Shown: positions 7,557-15,200, counted from the first letter of the stretch. The stretch: DNA of 16,321 bases from CAVXAE01 sp044225565 (GCA_044225565.1 JBGAIL010000139.1:1-16321), one strand, 5' to 3'. Program-made: numbers and translations. Notes: generated by a model not told the origin, from the sequence alone.

Positions 7557-8978
7557 TCAGGCGACGCCGTCGAGAAAGACCTTGCCGGGATTCAGGATGC
7601 CCCGCGGATCCCAGGCCGACTTCACCGCCCGCATCATCGCAACGACCTCGGGGCCGAACTCGGCGACGAGCTTCTCGCGCTTGCCGATGCCGATGCCGTG
7701 CTCGCCCGTGCAGGTGCCGCCAGCTGCGTGCGCCCGGGAGATCATCGAGTCGTACACGCGATCCATGCGCTCGCGTTCGTCCGTATTGCCCGGCTCGAGG
7801 AGGAACAGTACGTGGAAATTCCCGTCGCCCACGTGACCGACGATCGGTGCGAGCAGTCCCTCCCGATCGATCTCTGCGCGCGTTTCCGCGACCACGTCCG
7901 CGAGCGCCGAGATCGGCACACAAACGTCCGCCACGACCGATACCGCACCGGGCCGCAGCGCCAGCGATGCGAAATACGCTGAATGACGGGCCCGCCACAA
8001 CTGCGTGCGCTCTTCGGGTTTCGTGGCCCAGGAGAATGAGCAGCCGCCGTTGGATGCGGCAATCTCCTGTGCGCGCTCAGCCTGCTCCGCCACGCTGGCC
8101 GCAGTGCCGTGAAATTCCAGGAACAGGGTGGGCAGCTCCGCGAGGCCGAGCTTCGAATGACGGTTGCACGCACGCACCTGGGCCTCATCCAGGAATTCCA
8201 TGCGTGCGAGCGGGGCACCGGATTGGGAAAGCTCCGTCACCGCATCGACGGCGCCGCGCAACGTCTGAAACGCGCACACGGCGCTGCCGACCTCCTCCGG
8301 CTGCGGATGCAGGCGCAACGTGAGCTCCGTGATGATGCCCAGCGTGCCTTCGGACCCGACGAACAGCCGGACGAGGTCGTAGCCTGCCGAAGATTTCCGC
8401 GCGCGCGTGCCGCAGCGAATGACGGTGCCATCGGCCAGCACCACCTGCAGCGCCATCACGTTGGGTGGCATGCCGCCATACCGAATCGTCGTAGTGCCCG
8501 ATGCGCGCGTGGATGCCATGCCGCCTAGCGTGGCGTTGGCACCCGGATCCACGGGAAAGAACAGGCCCGTGTCGCGCAGGTAAGCGTTGAGGTCCTCGCG
8601 GGTGACGCCCGGCTCCACGACGCAATCACCGTCCTCGGCATGCACCTCGATGATCCGGTTCATCTTCGAGAGATCGATGCAGATGCCGCCGTGCGGCGCG
8701 CTCACGTGGCCCTCGAGGGATGTTCCCGCACCGAACGGAATGATCGGGACGCGATGCTCGGCGCACGCACGGACGATCTCGCTGACTTCCTCGGCAGACT
8801 GCGGCCACACCACGGCATCCGGCGGAAAGCCCGCATCCAGCGCCTCCCCCGGCCGTGCTGCTCGCGCACGCCGCGCCCGTACTGAGCCGGGATCCGAAGC
8901 GCTCGCCAGCCGAGCGATGGCCTGAGCCCCGGCCGCAGCATCGGGCGCGGATGGCGTGCCTGGGATTTTCGTGCTCAT
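7557..8978 (-). CDS. FAD-linked oxidase, D-lactate dehydrogenase (cytochrome) / GlcD type
   Basis: 473 aa from ATG 8978, intact. This is a VAO/PCMH-fold flavoprotein that oxidises 2-hydroxy acids. The FAD-binding_4 domain (about residues 50-230) includes the pyrophosphate-binding PFGAGTSLEGH, VDPGANATLGGMASTRASGT and GYDLVRLFVGSEGTLGIIT. The FAD-oxidase_C domain includes VGHVGDGNFHVLF and the family end motif CTGEHGIGIGKREKL, then WDPRGILNPGKV. The closest role is D-lactate dehydrogenase or a related glycolate/2-hydroxyglutarate enzyme; the substrate cannot be settled from sequence. No signal peptide. It starts 16 bp after the stop of the OLD-like ATPase and precedes GH15 by 58 bp, so all are likely cotranscribed. 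Confidence 0.9.
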   Translation of the reverse strand: MSTKIPGTPSAPDAAAGAQAIARLASASDPGSVRARRARAARPGEALDAGFPPDAVVWPQSAEEVSEIVRACAEHRVPIIPFGAGTSLEGHVSAPHGGICIDLSKMNRIIEVHAEDGDCVVEPGVTREDLNAYLRDTGLFFPVDPGANATLGGMASTRASGTTTIRYGGMPPNVMALQVVLADGTVIRCGTRARKSSAGYDLVRLFVGSEGTLGIITELTLRLHPQPEEVGSAVCAFQTLRGAVDAVTELSQSGAPLARMEFLDEAQVRACNRHSKLGLAELPTLFLEFHGTAASVAEQAERAQEIAASNGGCSFSWATKPEERTQLWRARHSAYFASLALRPGAVSVVADVCVPISALADVVAETRAEIDREGLLAPIVGHVGDGNFHVLFLLEPGNTDERERMDRVYDSMISRAHAAGGTCTGEHGIGIGKREKLVAEFGPEVVAMMRAVKSAWDPRGILNPGKVFLDGVA

Positions 8979-8994
8979 GAGCGATGCTGGCCGG

Positions 8995-10722
8995 TCAATC
9001 GGCCAGCAGCGAGTTCAAACGCTTGAACAACGCCTCGAAGCGGCCCAGCGTCCCGGTGTCGATGCGGGTGAGCAGCTTCGTCTGGTTGCGCAGCAGGTGC
9101 GCGGCCGGGCGGTATTGATCCAGCGGACGGCCCAGCGCCGCCCTCACCCGATCCACGATCTTCCCGCCTGCGCCGAGCGCCGCCTTGTTCACCGTGCCGG
9201 CACCCGACTCGTGCAGCAGGGCCAGGTAAAAATCCTCGTCGAACAGGTCCTCCACGTCCGATTCACTGCGCTGCGTGAACTCGCCGATCTCGACCAGGCT
9301 CGTCGTGCCGAGCAGGCGATGTCCGAGCCCTGCATCGTCGCGCGCTTCCCCGCCGACCACCGAATGCAAGAGCGCGGCGACGTTGAGCCGATTTCCATAC
9401 AGCGCGACGAACGCCGGCACGCGGGCGATGCCGCCCGCCGGCACCAGCACCCAGCGCTCGCTGAGCCCCGTGCGACCCTGCTGCTGCTTCAGGTGATCGC
9501 TGAGCATCTGCAGATAGATGACGTCGCTGGGATTGGAGACGATCAGGTTGTCGTTGCCGAGCGCGAGCCCCCGTGCCATCGCGTAGCCTAGCGCGGCCTG
9601 GAGCGGGAACACCGTCTCCGGATGATTCCGCCGGATGTCCGTGCTCACGACCGTTCCCGCGTCGTCCATGTCCTCCACCGTGCGCGCCCGCTCGAGCTGC
9701 TGCGCCCGGATCATGAACGGAGAATGCGTCGTATAGAGCACCTGGTGCCCGTTCGCCGCGAGCTCCTGGTCGATGAGCTCGAGCAGGTCCGCCTGCCCGG
9801 CCGCATGCAGGCTCAGGCCCGGCTCGTCGAGCAGGATGACGAGCTTCTGCTTCATCCTGCGGTAGACGGAGAAGAACGCGAAGAAGGAGAAGAACCAGAC
9901 GAAGCCGGTGGAGCGCTCGTCGAAGTTGAGCGTCATGCCGTGGCGGGTGTCCTCGACGCGCACCTGCAGCCAGGGCGGCGCGTGCTCCCCCTCGGCCGGC
10001 CTCTGGAAATCGGCGTCGAAGGAGACCCGCAGCCTGCGGTTCTGCTTCCAGTACTTGAAAGCCTGCTTGCTCACGTGCACCGCGGCCGCCTCGAGAGCTG
10101 CGCGACGCGTCTCGTAGGCCTTCACGGAGAACTCGGTGGTGTCGATGCCGGCGAGAGTCAGCAGCGCCTTCGCGGTGACCTCGTTGCGGTCGAGCTGCTC
10201 GAGCTTGCGGCCCTGGATGTACGGAATGGAGAACACGCCGGGCAGCGTGCTGTAGCTGTCGAAATACAGGAACCGGGGTAGCCGTGCGGCGAGCAGATCC
10301 ATCGCCCGCTCCTGTGCATTCGCCTTCTGCGCGAGCATCGCCTCGTTGAGCTCGAAGGCGAAACTGAGCGTGTTGCCGTACGTGCGCGACACGGAGATCT
10401 CGCGGCTCGCGAACGCGCCCTGGCCCAGCTCGGCTTCGAGCGACTGCAGGTCTTCGTCCTCGAGCAGGAAGCGTGCCGTGATAGGCGAGCGTTCGGAGAT
10501 GCTCTCACGGTCTTCGCTGCGCCGCGCACGGGGATATTCGTGCAGGTCGTCGAACGCGGTGTCCTTGCCCTGCAGCGGATTCAGCTTGTGCAGCGCTTCG
10601 AGGAAGGCCGTCTTGCCGCTCTCGTTCTTGCCGACGAGGCAGGTGACCTGAGGATCGATGAGCACCTCGGTCGAGTCATTGATGCATTTGAAGTCCGTGA
10701 CGCGGGCCGACAGCAGGCGCAT
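8995..10722 (-). CDS. OLD-like AAA/ABC-type ATPase with degenerate TOPRIM-like C-terminus
   Basis: 575 aa from ATG 10722. The frame is open upstream to 10932, but MRLLSARVTDFKCI is the usual start of this family. The N-terminal SMC/ABC-like ATPase has Walker A GKNESGKT (residues 31-38), the signature-like ERSTGFVWFF (269-278), Walker B LVILLDEPGLSLH (294-306) and the switch His in TTHSP (331-335). After the ATPase a TOPRIM-like segment follows, LIVSNPSDVIYL (393-404) and LNVAALLHSV (446-455). Overcoming-lysogenization-defect nucleases keep a Glu in V-E-G-x-x-D and Asp residues after the second strand; here these read S-N and L-H. It leads a minus-strand operon. Its role may be DNA-related defence or repair, but the operon company is metabolic, so the role stays open. 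Confidence 0.8.
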   Translation of the reverse strand: MRLLSARVTDFKCINDSTEVLIDPQVTCLVGKNESGKTAFLEALHKLNPLQGKDTAFDDLHEYPRARRSEDRESISERSPITARFLLEDEDLQSLEAELGQGAFASREISVSRTYGNTLSFAFELNEAMLAQKANAQERAMDLLAARLPRFLYFDSYSTLPGVFSIPYIQGRKLEQLDRNEVTAKALLTLAGIDTTEFSVKAYETRRAALEAAAVHVSKQAFKYWKQNRRLRVSFDADFQRPAEGEHAPPWLQVRVEDTRHGMTLNFDERSTGFVWFFSFFAFFSVYRRMKQKLVILLDEPGLSLHAAGQADLLELIDQELAANGHQVLYTTHSPFMIRAQQLERARTVEDMDDAGTVVSTDIRRNHPETVFPLQAALGYAMARGLALGNDNLIVSNPSDVIYLQMLSDHLKQQQGRTGLSERWVLVPAGGIARVPAFVALYGNRLNVAALLHSVVGGEARDDAGLGHRLLGTTSLVEIGEFTQRSESDVEDLFDEDFYLALLHESGAGTVNKAALGAGGKIVDRVRAALGRPLDQYRPAAHLLRNQTKLLTRIDTGTLGRFEALFKRLNSLLAD

Positions 10723-10900
10723 GCCGATTCTTCTCGTTCGAATGACGCAGGGCGCGCAGCCTATCATATTGATTCTTATGAAGCCCCCGGCCGCTCCGGG
10801 CATCGCGCCGGCAGCCCGTGACACGGAGCGGTGGAGAGCGTAGCGTCTGCGCCTTCCGGCGCTCGAACGAGAACGTACAAACAGCTGGGGAGAGGCCGCC

Positions 10901-11476
10901 ATGGTCCTGGGAATGTCCCTGTCCGCGTTCACTCAGTTCCACGTCGCCTTGAGCCTCATCGGCATCGCGACCGGCTTCGTGGTCCTTTTCGGCATGTGGT
11001 CCGCACGCCGGATGGAAGGCTGGACCGCCGTCTTCCTCGCCACCACCGTGGCGACGAGCGTCACCGGCTTCCTGTTCCCGTTCAAGGCGATCGGGCCGCC
11101 GCACGTCTTCGGCGTGATCTCCCTGGTGCTGCTCGCCTTTGCCGTGCTCGGGTACTACACCTACAGGCTCGTGGGACGGTGGCGCCGGATCTACGTGATC
11201 GGCGCGGTGGTCTCGCTGTACCTGAACGTGTTCGTCGGCGTAGTGCAGGCATTCCTCAAGATTCCGGCGCTCCACGCATTGGCCCCGCAGGGCAGGGAGC
11301 CGCCGTTCGCCATCGCGCAGGGGCTCGTCTTCCTGGCGTTCGTCGCGTTCGGCTACCGCGCCATGAAGCGTTTTCACCCGGACAGGGCGGTGACGATCGG
11401 CTTCAAGGCTGGGTCGCCAGCCGCGCGCCGGACTGTAATAGACTGCGGCCGCCTGCCGGCGACCGCGCGCCCGTAG
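10901..11476 (+). CDS. Multi-pass inner-membrane protein of unknown function
   Basis: 191 aa from ATG 10901, with AGG 5 nt and GGAG 8 nt ahead; a second ATG at 10913 (MSLSAFTQFHVAL) is also possible. Five hydrophobic segments are visible: about residues 8-32 (LSLIGIATGFVVLFG), 40-60, 66-90 (VFGVISLVLLAFAVLGYYTY), 96-118 (VIGAVVSLYLNVFVGVVQAF) and 136-153. It resembles a common proteobacterial small membrane protein family without a known role. Relatives tend to end near the KRFHPD segment; here about 28 low-complexity residues follow and the TAG stop at 11474-11476 lies inside tRNA-Arg, so the 3' end may be shifted. It is divergent from the OLD-like gene. Confidence 0.75.
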   Translation: MVLGMSLSAFTQFHVALSLIGIATGFVVLFGMWSARRMEGWTAVFLATTVATSVTGFLFPFKAIGPPHVFGVISLVLLAFAVLGYYTYRLVGRWRRIYVIGAVVSLYLNVFVGVVQAFLKIPALHALAPQGREPPFAIAQGLVFLAFVAFGYRAMKRFHPDRAVTIGFKAGSPAARRTVIDCGRLPATARP

Positions 11477-11543
11477 CTCAGCTGGATAGAGCACCGGCCT
11501 TCTAAGCCGGTGGTCGGGGGTTCGAGTCCCTCCGGGCGCGCCA
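11467..11543 (+). tRNA. tRNA-Arg (anticodon UCU)
   Basis: Complete class I tRNA. The acceptor stem GCGCCCG (11467-11473) pairs with CGGGCGC (11533-11539). The D-arm has AGCTCAGCTGGATAGAGC, the anticodon stem CCGGC/GCCGG encloses CTTCTAA (anticodon UCU, AGA codon), and the T-arm has GGGGGTTCGAGTCCC. The discriminator is G 11540 and CCA is encoded at 11541-11543. Its 3' half is the left attachment site of the island that follows, so integration rebuilt an intact tRNA. The upstream membrane gene ends 10 bases inside it. A possible -10 (TGTAATAG) lies around 11434-11441, without a clear -35. Confidence 0.97.
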
Positions 11544-11554
11544 ACTTGTCGAGC
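11499..11554 (+). repeat. attL: left 56-bp direct repeat (tRNA-Arg 3' end)
   Basis: It starts in the anticodon loop (CTTCTAAGCCGG...) and runs past CCA through AACTTGTCGAGC. It is identical base for base to 15430-15485. The identity starts sharply (preceding base C here, T in the other copy) and ends sharply (A here, G there). Confidence 0.95.
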
Positions 11555-11720
11555 AGAGACAATCAGTTACGCTTCGACTCCAGCTCGCCTTCTGCATCTG
11601 GCCGGTAGTTGCGGGAGTTTTGCGGGACTTTTCCCCGCAAGCCTTTTCCGCAGCCTTGATCAGGTTGGCCAGCTCGGCGGATAAGTAGAGGGTCGTGATT
11701 CGAGCCGACTTGTGCCCTCG
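11502..11720 (-). pseudogene. Tyrosine integrase C-terminal remnant
   Basis: The minus strand reads GHKSARITTLYLSAELANLI followed by KAAEKACGEKSRKTPATTG, the C-terminus of P4/phage-type tyrosine recombinases, including the GHKSARITT motif and the nucleophile Tyr in TTLYLSAEL. About 65 residues remain. Upstream of GHK the reading runs straight into the IS3-family terminus, and no integrase sequence is visible on the far side of the IS, so everything N-terminal is lost. The open frame continues through the att repeat into antisense tRNA (ending RRDSNPRPPA), which is not real integrase. The gene pointed towards the tRNA. Confidence 0.8.
11608..11629. repeat. 22-bp motif, copy 1 (left end of island)
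   Basis: Contains TTGCGGGA twice, 11 bp apart (TTGCGGGAGTTTTGCGGGA). A near-copy (20 of 22 bases) lies at 15314-15335 inside the right end, and a weaker one at 15542-15563. On the minus strand this copy encodes the SRKTPAT tail of the integrase remnant. It could be an integrase arm-binding site or simply conserved integrase-tail coding sequence. Confidence 0.7.
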
Positions 11721-11779
11721 ACGTGCCACCCTGGTTTTAGTCCCGTTCGGGAGTAGAGTTCGCTTACCAGGAGCGAACC

Positions 11780-12047
11780 ATGAAGGCCAAGAGAAGCTTA
11801 CCGAGGAGCAGATCATCGCCGTGCTGAAGGAGGCGGAGGCCGGCGCGAAGCCGAAGGAGCTGTGCCGCCGGCATGGGATTTCCGAGCCGACCTATTACAA
11901 CTGGAAGGCGAAGTACGGTGGCATGACGGTTTCGGAGGTGCGGCGGCTGAAGGAGCTGGAGAGCGAGAACAGCAAGCTGAAGCGGTTGCTGGCGGATGCG
12001 GAGCTCGAGAAGGCGGCGCTGAAGGATCTTCTGGGCCGAAATGGTGA
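11780..12047 (+). CDS. IS3-family transposase OrfA (frame-disturbed)
   Basis: Helix-turn-helix DNA-binding subunit. ATG 11780 follows CAGGAG by 7 nt. As written the frame breaks after MKAKRS; restoring one T in AGCTTACC gives MKAKRSFTEEQIIAVLKEAE (HTH_Tnp_1 start). It continues LCRRHGISEPTYYNWKAKYG, then the leucine-zipper region LKELESENSKLKRLLADAEL and LKDLLGR. Restoring one A in CGAAATGG yields LLGRKW-stop with TGA at 12045-12047, which is how this family ends and overlaps OrfB. Both repairs are in short homopolymers, pointing to sequencing error rather than decay. Confidence 0.8.
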
Positions 12048-12912
12048 GCCCGCAGGTGAAGCGCGAAGCGGTTTCCGTGCTGATGAGGGAGCGGGACTTC
12101 GGTGTGACGCGCTTGCGGGCTGGTCGGCCTATCTCGATCGCTGTATCGGTACCGCAGCCGGCGTGAGGCTTTTGCAGGGCTTCGGGAACGGATGTGCGAG
12201 ATCGCCTCGCAGAAGCGGCGCTACGGCTATCGCCGAGTGTATCGACGGCTGCGTCGCGAAGGCTGGCTCGTGAACCGAAAGCGGGTGTATCGGCTGTACC
12301 GGGAGGAGGGGCTGTCGGTGTAGGCGCAAGCGTAAACGCATTGGCCCAGTGGAGCGCAAACCGCTGCCGAAGCCGATCGCGGCGAATGTCAGCTGGTCGA
12401 TGGATTTTGTGAGTGATGGGTTGGCCGACGGGCGACGCCTGCGGTGCCTGAACATCATCGATGATTGCACCCGGGAGTGCTTGGCTATCGAAGTGGATAC
12501 CTCGATCACGGGTCGCCGGGTGAAGGCGGTCCTGGAGCGCTTGGCGCAGACGCGTGGGCTCCCTCAGGCGATCACGGTGGATCATGGGCCGGAGTTCGAG
12601 GGTCAGGTGCTCGATGCGTGGGCTTACGAAACCCGTGTGCAGCTGTCGTTCATCCGGCCGGGCAAGCCGAACGAGAACGCCTATATCGAGAGCTTCAACG
12701 GGCGCTTCCGGGACGAGTGCCTGAACGAGCACTGGTTCGTCACGATGAAGCACGCGAGGGAAGTCATCGAGGGCTGGCGGATCGAATATAACACCGAGCG
12801 CGAGCACGGCTCGCTCGGCAAGCGCACGCCGCAGGAGTATGCGCAGATGATTTTGGATCGAGCAGAAAAGACGATATCTTCAACCGCGGACTCTAAGCCC
12901 GGACGGGACTAA
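12041..12912 (+). CDS. IS3-family transposase OrfB, DDE integrase core (frame-disturbed)
   Basis: Catalytic subunit of the transposase. ATG 12041 opens MVSPQVKREAVSVLMRERDF, then in a shifted frame ACGLVGLSRSLYRYRSRREA, KRRYGYRRVYRRLRREGWLV and NRKRVYRLYREEGLSV, then in a third frame the rve core. DDE residues are visible: Asp in NVSWSMDFVSD, Asp in ITVDHGPEF, and Glu in NENAYIESFNGRFRDECLN. The tail NTEREHGSLGKRTPQEYA is typical. Frame changes lie near 12112 (a GCGCGC-type tract) and 12322. If these are sequencing errors, the transposase is functional; otherwise the IS is dead. Confidence 0.85.
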
Positions 12913-12928
12913 AAAGGATGTCACGTCG

Positions 12929-13112
12929 CGTACACTGCGCGCCCCTTTGGATTAAATACCTAGTACCTACCAACTCCGATAGGGACCTTCTCCGCGCTTC
13001 CCCTTGAATTACTCATGCTGTACCGCGCCATAAGATTCTTTTGTGCTGTCGGTATAACGCATGCAAGAATGCCTTCGCGGCAGCGGGCTATCCCCCATCC
13101 AGGTGAAGATAA
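12929..13112. other. Intergenic, upstream of the S8 protease
   Basis: 184 bp between the IS and the protease start. Composition turns AT-rich here. A TATAAC at 13053-13058 could be a -10 about 55 bp before the start codon, but no good -35 stands at the right distance. No integrase N-terminal coding sequence, tRNA or terminator is visible. Confidence 0.4.
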
Positions 13113-14759
13113 ATGCCACTGAAAACGGGCCATAAATTTATCGTCGTTGCAGCCTTTGTAGCCGTCGGCGCACAAGCGAAGCCCCCATCTAACGATCCTT
13201 TCTCGGCAAGTGACGACTCTCCGCCAAGCCAAACACCGGGCTCTAAAGCGAGCGAAACCAAAGTTCAGCTAGTTAATTTCGAAAACCCATCTAGAGTTCG
13301 CGGGAAATTTATCGTCGTTTTTAAGTCAGAGGAGAAACTGGCGGCAGCTCCTCGAGTCGGAGAAGGGGCAGCAAAGTTCTCTGCCGATGTAATGCCTGTT
13401 GATGCGGAAAGCACCAAGACTCTAGCAGCAGCGATGGCCGAGCGCGTCAAGGGAGTACTGGGTCGAGTTTTTGCGAAAACCCTGGCTTCCGCGCTTTTCG
13501 TTACACGACGTTTCCGATGAAGACATTAAGTTGCTCCTAGCTGACGATCCTAGGATTGATTTCATCGAGGCCCAACTGCCAGTAACCGAGTACACCAATC
13601 AGTCACTCCCGGGCGATGAGTCAATTTGGGCGCTCGATAGAATTGACCAGAGAAATCTCCCTCTCAATCATAATTACAGCTATTCCGAGAATGGAGCAGG
13701 CGTCTTCGTACACCTGATTGATAGTGGCATTGTATTAAGCACCCGGAGTTTGAGGGCCGAGCTGGCGATTTTTTGCGATGGTGTCCTTATCTTGATTTCA
13801 CATTGAATGAAACTCCATATGGAGATAATGACGAATGCGCGAGAATCGATAAGCACCGATTCTGCTCTACATGGATCGTCACGACAGATCCGTACAACGA
13901 CGTATGCGATGCAAATGCCGCGGACTATTGGCCGGACCACCAGGATTGGGGTGGGCATGGCACCAAAGTCGCTGGCGTAATCGGAGGGAAAACATATGGC
14001 GTCGCAAAGAAGGTGACCCTGATTCCATACCTCTCAATCCACCGCGGATCAGCAGTAACATATCAGGAAGCCTATCTTTTGGGGTTAGAGGAGGCACTGA
14101 ATAAGAAGGTGGTCGGCAGCCCAAATGTCGTCAATGTTTCATTCGGCACCGATTGCGAGCCTCATGAACCGTGCTACTCCCCAGCGCTGGAGACAAGTGT
14201 TTCAAGCCTATTGAACGCTGGAATGACGGTTATCGCAGCCGCAGGAAATGGCGACCAAGATGCCTGTCTGAATTCCCCGGCCAGAATGAGCAAGACCTCC
14301 GCACTTATTACTGTAGGCGCCACCGATCAGAATGATGGGCGCTGGTGGAACGGCGCGTACTCGGGCTCCAACTACGGCGATTGCATTACATTGTTTGCCC
14401 CTGGCGATGCCATCTCGTCGGCCTATGATTCCGTCAGCCCTGATCTTGAATACTCGTACTCAAGCAATGGAAACGGCACGTCACTTTCCGCGGGTTTTGT
14501 CTCCGGAGCAGCAGCACTCTATCTAAGTACACACTCAGTAGATTCGCCAGCTCAAGTTAAATCAGCGTTGATCGCGAGCGCAACTTCGGGCGCGCTCAAC
14601 ACGAGCCATCCTGCACACGGAATTCAAACAGGCTCGCCAAACAAGCTTCTGTTTACCGGATTCAGCCCCGGAAGCTCCCCTACGTACCCAAATTCCGGAG
14701 ATCCTACGAAAATGATCAAGGCTACGCTTGATCTACTTCGTTTTATTTTGAGCCTATAA
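13113..14759 (+). CDS. Secreted subtilisin-family (S8) serine protease with I9-type propeptide; two frame breaks
   Basis: ATG 13113 (AGGTGA ahead). The signal peptide is GHKFIVVAAFVAVGAQA, cut before KPP. A propeptide of inhibitor I9 type runs from RGKFIVVFKSEEKL to LLADDPRIDFIEAQ. The catalytic residues are all present: Asp in HLIDSGI (codon 13720-13722), His in GGHGTKVAG (13956-13958), oxyanion Asn in AAAGNGD (14247-14249) and Ser in NGTSLSAGF (14481-14483). Frames change near 13495 and near 13738, where KHPEFEGRAGDF continues in the next frame. Between Asp and His is a cysteine-rich insert (ECARIDKHRFC, DVCDANA), with further Cys pairs later, so disulfides are expected. The C-terminus ends in a helical tail (KMIKATLDLLRFILSL). 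Rebuilt length is about 549 aa. Confidence 0.88.
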
Positions 14760-14807
14760 CTGCGCTTTCACCCTCATCTTTCTAAAAGAAAATGGAGCCC
14801 GTACGAA

Positions 14808-15152
14808 ATGAAAAGCTTCGTTAGATTTGCATCAGGTCTTATCTTGGTGATGGCCGCCAATCTCTCACTCGGTGCAGAAGTACCAATTACGAGTACGATC
14901 ACTGGCGTGATGCCGCAGGCCAGTGGCATAGTTCAAATTACACTTGCCTCAACTACCACGGCTTGCACAAATGCGAATAACCCGAAGCGGTACATGCTTT
15001 CAATTGGAAGCGCTGGCGTGACTGCGGAGGCTTTCAAGAATATCTACGCTGCAATCATGCTGGCGGCCGCTTTGGAGAAGAGCATAATAGTGTTCTACGA
15101 TAACGCGAGTTCAAACTGCCTTATTAGCCGTGTATTGGTCTCAACTGACTGA
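14808..15152 (+). CDS. Small secreted two-cysteine protein, possible OB-fold partner of the protease
   Basis: 114 aa from ATG 14808 with TGGAG about 10 nt ahead; 48 bp after the protease stop, so probably the same transcript. The signal peptide is MKSFVRFASGLILVMAANLS and cleavage falls near residue 22. The mature part is about 92 residues with Cys53 and Cys104. Its pattern is strand (TSTITGV), strand (IVQITLAST), Cys, strand (RYMLSIG), helix (EAFKNIYAAIMLAAALE), strand (SIIVFYD), Cys, strand (ISRVLVS). I do not recognise a named family. The pattern resembles a class of small secreted proteins and, loosely, the B subunit of subtilase cytotoxin. A protease inhibitor or chaperone is an alternative. 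Confidence 0.75.
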   Translation: MKSFVRFASGLILVMAANLSLGAEVPITSTITGVMPQASGIVQITLASTTTACTNANNPKRYMLSIGSAGVTAEAFKNIYAAIMLAAALEKSIIVFYDNASSNCLISRVLVSTD

Positions 15153-15178
15153 AAGTCTTTGCTCCAACCTTATAGCTA

Positions 15179-15200
15179 GCTCACGATCCGGATCGTGAGC
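15179..15200. repeat. Perfect 22-bp palindrome
   Basis: GCTCACGATC followed by CGGATCGTGAGC reads the same on both strands. It lies 26 bp after the stop of the small secreted protein. As RNA it forms a 9-bp stem with a CCGG loop but has no U-tract, so it is either a weak or Rho-assisted transcript end, or a binding site. Confidence 0.8.

Larger units (their letters stand above)
11720..12928 (+). mobile_element. IS3-family insertion sequence
   Basis: About 1.2 kb with two overlapping ORFs of IS3 type. Terminal inverted repeats are visible: TTTTAGTCCCGTTCGGG from 11735 on the left, against TTTTAGTCCCGTCCGGG read on the minus strand from 12914. They agree at 21 of 24 positions through TAGAG. 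Weaker inverted similarity carries on outwards (CGACGTG at 11719-11725 and, reversed, at 12922-12928), so the exact tips are uncertain by about 10-15 bp. I see no clear target duplication. It cuts the island integrase. The orfB stop codon lies inside the right inverted repeat. Confidence 0.85.

Noticed and set aside
10760..10785. Fur-like box in the AT-rich stretch between the OLD-like gene and the membrane gene (TCATATTGATTCTTATGA)
   Set aside because: Only a 5-bp inverted match with poor fit to the Fur consensus; not enough to claim a regulator site.
10676..11494. 272-aa minus-strand open frame opposite the membrane protein
   Set aside because: Charged, low-complexity text with no family features, overlapping a plausible membrane gene, tRNA-Arg and the start of the OLD-like gene.
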